This document shows, one piece after another, positions 60,508-64,000 of a stretch of 64,000 bases of DNA. The first letter of the stretch is position 1. Each line of letters opens with the position of its first letter. The DNA comes from an uncultured Eubacteriales bacterium (GTDB taxonomy: Bacteria; Bacillota; Clostridia; Oscillospirales; Oscillospiraceae), in NCBI GenBank assembly GCA_900545515.1, contig UQZA01000001.1, positions 124,001 to 188,000 on the forward strand, in the 5' to 3' direction. Below the pieces are notes generated by a model. That model saw only the letters and a list, made by a program, of their open reading frames with translations. It ran no database searches and had not been told where the DNA came from. The position numbers and the translations under genes were made by a program.

Positions 60508-61281
60508 ATGGGCACACCTCACACCATCGCTGTAGCCGGTAAGGGCGGCGTGGGCAAAACCACGACCTGCGGCATGATCATTGATTACCTTTGCAAGCAG
60601 AAGCAGGGACCGGTCCTGGTCGTGGACGCGGACGCCAACAGCAACCTCAATGAGGTCCTGGGCGTGGAGGTTGAGACCAGTCTGGGCGAAATCCGGGAGG
60701 AAATGGCGAAAGCCGAGTTGCGGGGGGACACCATCCCCACCGGAATGACCAAAGCGGATTACGCCGAATTCAAATTCAATTCCGCTCTCGTGGAAGAAGA
60801 CGACTTCGATATGCTTGTCATGGGCCGCACCCAGGGCAAGGGGTGCTACTGCTATGTCAATGGGGTCCTCAAGACCCAGGTGGACAAGTACGCCAAAAAC
60901 TATCGCTATGTGGTCATGGACAACGAGGCGGGGCTGGAGCATGTGGCCCGGGGAACCTTACCCCATGTGGATACCATGCTTCTCATCTCCGACTGCTCCC
61001 GCCGGGGCATCCAGGCCGTGGCCCGGATCGCGGAGATGATCGGCGAGCTGGAGCTGAAGCCCGGTGAACTGGGCCTCATCGTCAATCGGGCCCCTATGGG
61101 CCAGCTGGATGACGGCGTTCGCCAGGAGATTGAAAAGCACGGCCTGAAGCTCCTGGGGGTTCTGCCCCAGGACGAGGCGGTCTACCGCTGCGACTGCGCC
61201 GGGGAGCCGTCTGCCAAGCTGCCGGATTCCAACCCCGTGAAGACCGCACTGCGCGGGATTTTGGAACACCTGGCACTGTAA
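60508..61281 (+). CDS. cooC: CooC-type CODH/ACS nickel-insertion ATPase
   Basis: A 257-residue MinD/CooC-family ATPase. The deviant P-loop GKGGVGKTT is at about 11-19, with VDADANSN for switch/Walker A' and a CxC pair (GKGCYCYVN) that binds metal at the dimer interface. CooC proteins deliver nickel to carbon monoxide dehydrogenase or acetyl-CoA synthase using ATP. It fits the acs genes following. Confidence 0.93.
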   Translation: MGTPHTIAVAGKGGVGKTTTCGMIIDYLCKQKQGPVLVVDADANSNLNEVLGVEVETSLGEIREEMAKAELRGDTIPTGMTKADYAEFKFNSALVEEDDFDMLVMGRTQGKGCYCYVNGVLKTQVDKYAKNYRYVVMDNEAGLEHVARGTLPHVDTMLLISDCSRRGIQAVARIAEMIGELELKPGELGLIVNRAPMGQLDDGVRQEIEKHGLKLLGVLPQDEAVYRCDCAGEPSAKLPDSNPVKTALRGILEHLAL

Positions 61282-61323
61282 CATCCGTCATACACCTACA
61301 ATTCAACAAGGGGGATACCAATT

Positions 61324-62265
61324 ATGTCTTTTGTTCCCAAGACGCAGGCATTCAACGCGAAGATCAACGCGGTAACCTTGGGCACCGGCGATAAGGCCGT
61401 GGTCCTGGGTGGCCAGAATGTCCTGCCCTTCTACACCTTTGACGCTCCCGTGGAAAACGCGCCGAAGATCGGCGTGGAAATTTCCGACCTGGCCAAGGAG
61501 TGGACCGCTCCCCAGCTGGTGGAGTTCTATGCCGGCTGTGAGACCATGGCCGACTATGCCAAGAAGGCGGAGACCATGCCCGGCGCCGATTTCCTGGTGC
61601 TGCACTTTGAGTCCGCCGATCCCAACGGCCGGAACCGCTCTGTGGAGGAGTGTGTGGCCGACGCCAAGGCTGTGGCCGATGTGGTCACCATGCCCATCGC
61701 TGTCATGGGCTGCAAGAACGTGGAAAAGGACGGCCAGCTGTTCAGCAAAATTGCCGAGGCCCTGCAGGGTAAGAACATCGTGGTCCTGTCCGCCCGTGAA
61801 GAGGATTACAAGTCCGTAGGCGCTTCCGTCGCTCTGGCCTATGGCCAGAAGGTAGGCGCCGAATCCGCCGACGACATCAACCTGGCCAAGCAGTTGAACA
61901 TCATGCTCAAGGGCCTGGGCGTTGCGCCGGAGTCCATCGTCATGAACGTGGGCACCGCCGCCGTCGGCTACGGCTATGAATACGTGGCCTCCACCCTGGA
62001 CCGGGTCCGCGCTGCGGCCCTGGCTCAGTCCGACGCCGACCTGCAGATGCCCATCATCGCCCCCACATCCACCGATACCTGGGGCGTAAAGGAAGCGGTT
62101 GTGTCCGAGGAAGATATGCCCGAGTGGGGCAACCAGGAAGAGCGGGGCATCGACATGGAAGTCGCCACTGCCGCCGCCAACCTGACCGGCGGCGCCGATG
62201 CCGTTGTCATGCGCCATCCCGCTGCCGTTGCCACCATCAAGAAGTTCATCACGGAACTTGTGTAA
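61324..62265 (+). CDS. acsD: Corrinoid iron-sulfur protein small subunit (ACS delta)
   Basis: A 313-residue TIM-barrel subunit of the corrinoid/iron-sulfur protein that carries methyl-cobamide from methyl-THF to acetyl-CoA synthase. N-terminal FVPKTQAFNAKINAVTLG and segments such as HFESADPNGRN and APTSTDTWGVKEA are typical. AGGGGG precedes the ATG. It dimerises with AcsC encoded 21 bases downstream. Confidence 0.96.
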   Translation: MSFVPKTQAFNAKINAVTLGTGDKAVVLGGQNVLPFYTFDAPVENAPKIGVEISDLAKEWTAPQLVEFYAGCETMADYAKKAETMPGADFLVLHFESADPNGRNRSVEECVADAKAVADVVTMPIAVMGCKNVEKDGQLFSKIAEALQGKNIVVLSAREEDYKSVGASVALAYGQKVGAESADDINLAKQLNIMLKGLGVAPESIVMNVGTAAVGYGYEYVASTLDRVRAAALAQSDADLQMPIIAPTSTDTWGVKEAVVSEEDMPEWGNQEERGIDMEVATAAANLTGGADAVVMRHPAAVATIKKFITELV

Positions 62266-62286
62266 TCGGGAAGGAGGAACACAACT

Positions 62287-64000
62287 ATGGCTCTCAAAGG
62301 TCTTGATATTTTTAAGCTGTCTCCCAAAAAGAACTGTAAGGAGTGCGGCTGCCCCACCTGTATGGCCTTCTGTATGAAGGTCGCCCAGGGTGCTCTGCCC
62401 CTGGACAAGTGCCCCTATTTCGATCCCGACGCCGTGGCAAAGCTGTCCGAGGCCACTGCACCTCCCATGAAGACCCTGGAGGTGGGCACCGGCGCCAACG
62501 CCCACAAGCTGGGCGGCGAAACTGTCCTGTTCCGGCACGAAAAGACTCTGGTTTCCAAAAACCTGTTCGCCGTGAATCTGTGCACCTGCATGTCCCCCGA
62601 GGAAATCGACGGGAAGATCGCAGAAATGAAGAAAGTGGACTACGAGCGCATTGGCGAGCGGATGTTCGTGGAATTCCTGTTCTGCTCCTATGTGGGCAAC
62701 GGCGTGGACAAGTACGTAGAGCTGGTGAAGAAAGCTGTGGCCGCCGATCGGGCCATCATCCTGGAGTGCTGGGATGTGGAAGCCGCCAAGGCCGCTTTGG
62801 AAGTCTGCAAGGACACCAAGCCCATCCTGGACGGCGCGACCCTGGAGAACTGGGAGGCTATGAACGGCCTGGCCAAGGAATACGGCGTGACCCTGGGCCT
62901 GTATGCAGAAAACCTCTCTGACCTGTACGACCTGGTGAAGAAGCTGGAAGAGGCTGGCAACAAGAACTTGGTGCTGGACGTCACCGGCAAGACCGCCAAG
63001 GAAACCCTGGCCAATGCCGTCATCGTCCGCCGGACCGCTTTGAAGGACGGCGACCGCTCCTTCGGCTATCCCTCCATCGTGAACCTGAACCGGTTTGCCA
63101 AGGGCGACTCCCGTCTGCAGACCGCCTATGCCGCCATGTTCACCGAGAAGTACGGCTCCATCATTGTCATGGAGAACATGACCTACGCCGAGGCACTGCC
63201 CCTGTACGGCCTGCGTCAGAACATCTTCACCGATCCCCAGAAGCCCATGAAGGTGGAAGCCAAGATCTATCCCCTGAATGGCGCCGACGAGAACAGCGTC
63301 TGTGCCCTCACTGTAGACTTCGCCCTGACCTATTTCCTGGTCTCCGGCGAGATGGAGCGGAGCAACTGCCCTGTGAACCTGCTGATTTCCGATGCCTCCG
63401 GCATGTCCGTCCTGACCGCCTGGGCCGCCGGTAAGTTCTCCGCCTCCACCATCAAGAAGTTCTTCGATGAGAACGACATCAACAACAAGATCAAGTCCCG
63501 GACCCTGATCATCCCCGGCAAGGTTGCCGTGATGAAGGGCGAGATTCAGGAGAAGCTCCCCGGCTGGCGCGTGGTGGTCGGCCCCACGGAGGCTGTCATG
63601 CTGCCCAAATTCCTGAAGGATAAGGAGTATCTGGCCGGCGCTGAAGAGGCCGAAGCCGCTGCCGCTGCCGCCGCTCCCGTGGTGGAAGCGGCTCCCGTGG
63701 AAGAGGATAAGCCTCTGAACTTCGAAGAGCTGCAGCTGAAGGTGCCCGCCATTGAAGTGGTGGACATGGGTGTGTCCTATAAGGGCCACAACCCCGAGGC
63801 CCAGACCTTCGTCACCATCGGCGAGCGCATCCACTGCATCAGCCCCTCCATCCGCAGGGCCATGGACGAGCGGGACCCCGGCCCCATCCTGAAGCGGGCC
63901 GCCGAGCAGATCGCCGCCGGCGCTACTTACCTGGACGTGAACATCGGACCTGCCGAGAAGGACGGCCCCGAGCGCATGATGTGGGCGGTTCAGCTGCTGC
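62287..64000 (+). CDS. acsC: Corrinoid iron-sulfur protein large subunit, fused to a methyltransferase domain (cut by window end)
   Basis: An open frame of at least 571 codons with no stop before the edge. Residues 1-~440 are a complete AcsC: a 4Fe-4S domain with Cys17-x2-Cys20-x4-Cys25-x16-Cys42, then the barrel and corrinoid-binding domain (LISDASGMSVLTAWAAGKFS, VVGPTEAVMLPKF). An Ala/Glu/Pro-rich linker (about 449-480) follows. Residues from about 508 (FVTIGERIHCISPSI, ATYLDVNIGPAEKDGPERM) match the pterin-binding N-terminus of AcsE, the methyl-THF:corrinoid methyltransferase. AcsE is normally a separate protein. The start is ATG 62287 after GGAGG. Its remainder lies outside the window. 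Confidence 0.93.
   Translation, partial: MALKGLDIFKLSPKKNCKECGCPTCMAFCMKVAQGALPLDKCPYFDPDAVAKLSEATAPPMKTLEVGTGANAHKLGGETVLFRHEKTLVSKNLFAVNLCTCMSPEEIDGKIAEMKKVDYERIGERMFVEFLFCSYVGNGVDKYVELVKKAVAADRAIILECWDVEAAKAALEVCKDTKPILDGATLENWEAMNGLAKEYGVTLGLYAENLSDLYDLVKKLEEAGNKNLVLDVTGKTAKETLANAVIVRRTALKDGDRSFGYPSIVNLNRFAKGDSRLQTAYAAMFTEKYGSIIVMENMTYAEALPLYGLRQNIFTDPQKPMKVEAKIYPLNGADENSVCALTVDFALTYFLVSGEMERSNCPVNLLISDASGMSVLTAWAAGKFSASTIKKFFDENDINNKIKSRTLIIPGKVAVMKGEIQEKLPGWRVVVGPTEAVMLPKFLKDKEYLAGAEEAEAAAAAAAPVVEAAPVEEDKPLNFEELQLKVPAIEVVDMGVSYKGHNPEAQTFVTIGERIHCISPSIRRAMDERDPGPILKRAAEQIAAGATYLDVNIGPAEKDGPERMMWAVQLL

Noticed and set aside
61303..63834. A long minus-strand open frame (843 codons) opposite acsD and acsC
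   Set aside because: It mirrors the strong codon bias of the plus-strand acs genes, is rich in His/Gly/Leu and has no recognisable domain.

Overview
The window looks like the chromosome of a GC-rich, strictly anaerobic, endospore-forming Firmicute of the Oscillospiraceae type (Flavonifractor/Intestinimonas/Lawsonibacter-like gut bacteria). This is inferred from spoIIE, a T-box-controlled thrS, SLH-domain surface protein, agr-type kinases, butyrate kinase, flavo-diiron protein and Wood-Ljungdahl (CODH/ACS) genes on a high-GC background. No complete prophage, IS transposase, rRNA operon or CRISPR array was seen.

Layout. 0.2-11.3 kb (minus strand): an ArsR-like regulator with a HExxH lipoprotein, then a 2612-residue subtilase carrying PA, dockerin, Big2, cohesin-like and SLH modules. 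11.7-15.8 kb: a LytTR response regulator with two overlapping sensor genes, followed by twin lipoproteins. 16-28 kb: tRNA-Arg(CCG), proC, radC, a soluble kinase-like protein, uvrA, and a run mscS - sigma factor - anti-sigma-like - cutC - transglutaminase. 28-31.5 kb: an AT-richer pair of hydrolase and deaminase genes and a secreted papain-family protease. 31.8-45.3 kb (minus strand): spoIIE; a fermentation block (aminotransferase, iorB, iorA, PH-domain protein, ptb, buk) that could form a complete oxidative 2-keto-acid route ending in ATP; then rpoD, trmB and recG.

45.5-51.6 kb holds the most unusual locus, a likely ribosomally made, radical-SAM-modified peptide (RiPP) system. It has a regulator with two XRE-type HTH domains and a helical repeat-like body, a convergent 52-residue secreted-peptide gene, a dyad-rich promoter, a 45-residue Cys-containing precursor, a stem-loop, an ABC exporter without a peptidase domain, and a maturase whose N-terminus has a complete JAMM metalloprotease signature fused to a radical SAM/SPASM enzyme. 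The modification and protease activity are inferred from motifs and gene order only.

51.7-58.6 kb: T-box leader and thrS, a nicotinamidase-like hydrolase, a flavodoxin-fold reductase, a MocR/PdxR-type regulator, and a flavo-diiron/flavin reductase/rubredoxin fusion. 59-64 kb: a small protein, metF, cooC, acsD and acsC, the methyl and carbonyl branches of the Wood-Ljungdahl pathway. acsC runs without a stop into what reads as the start of a methyltransferase (AcsE) domain and is cut by the window end.
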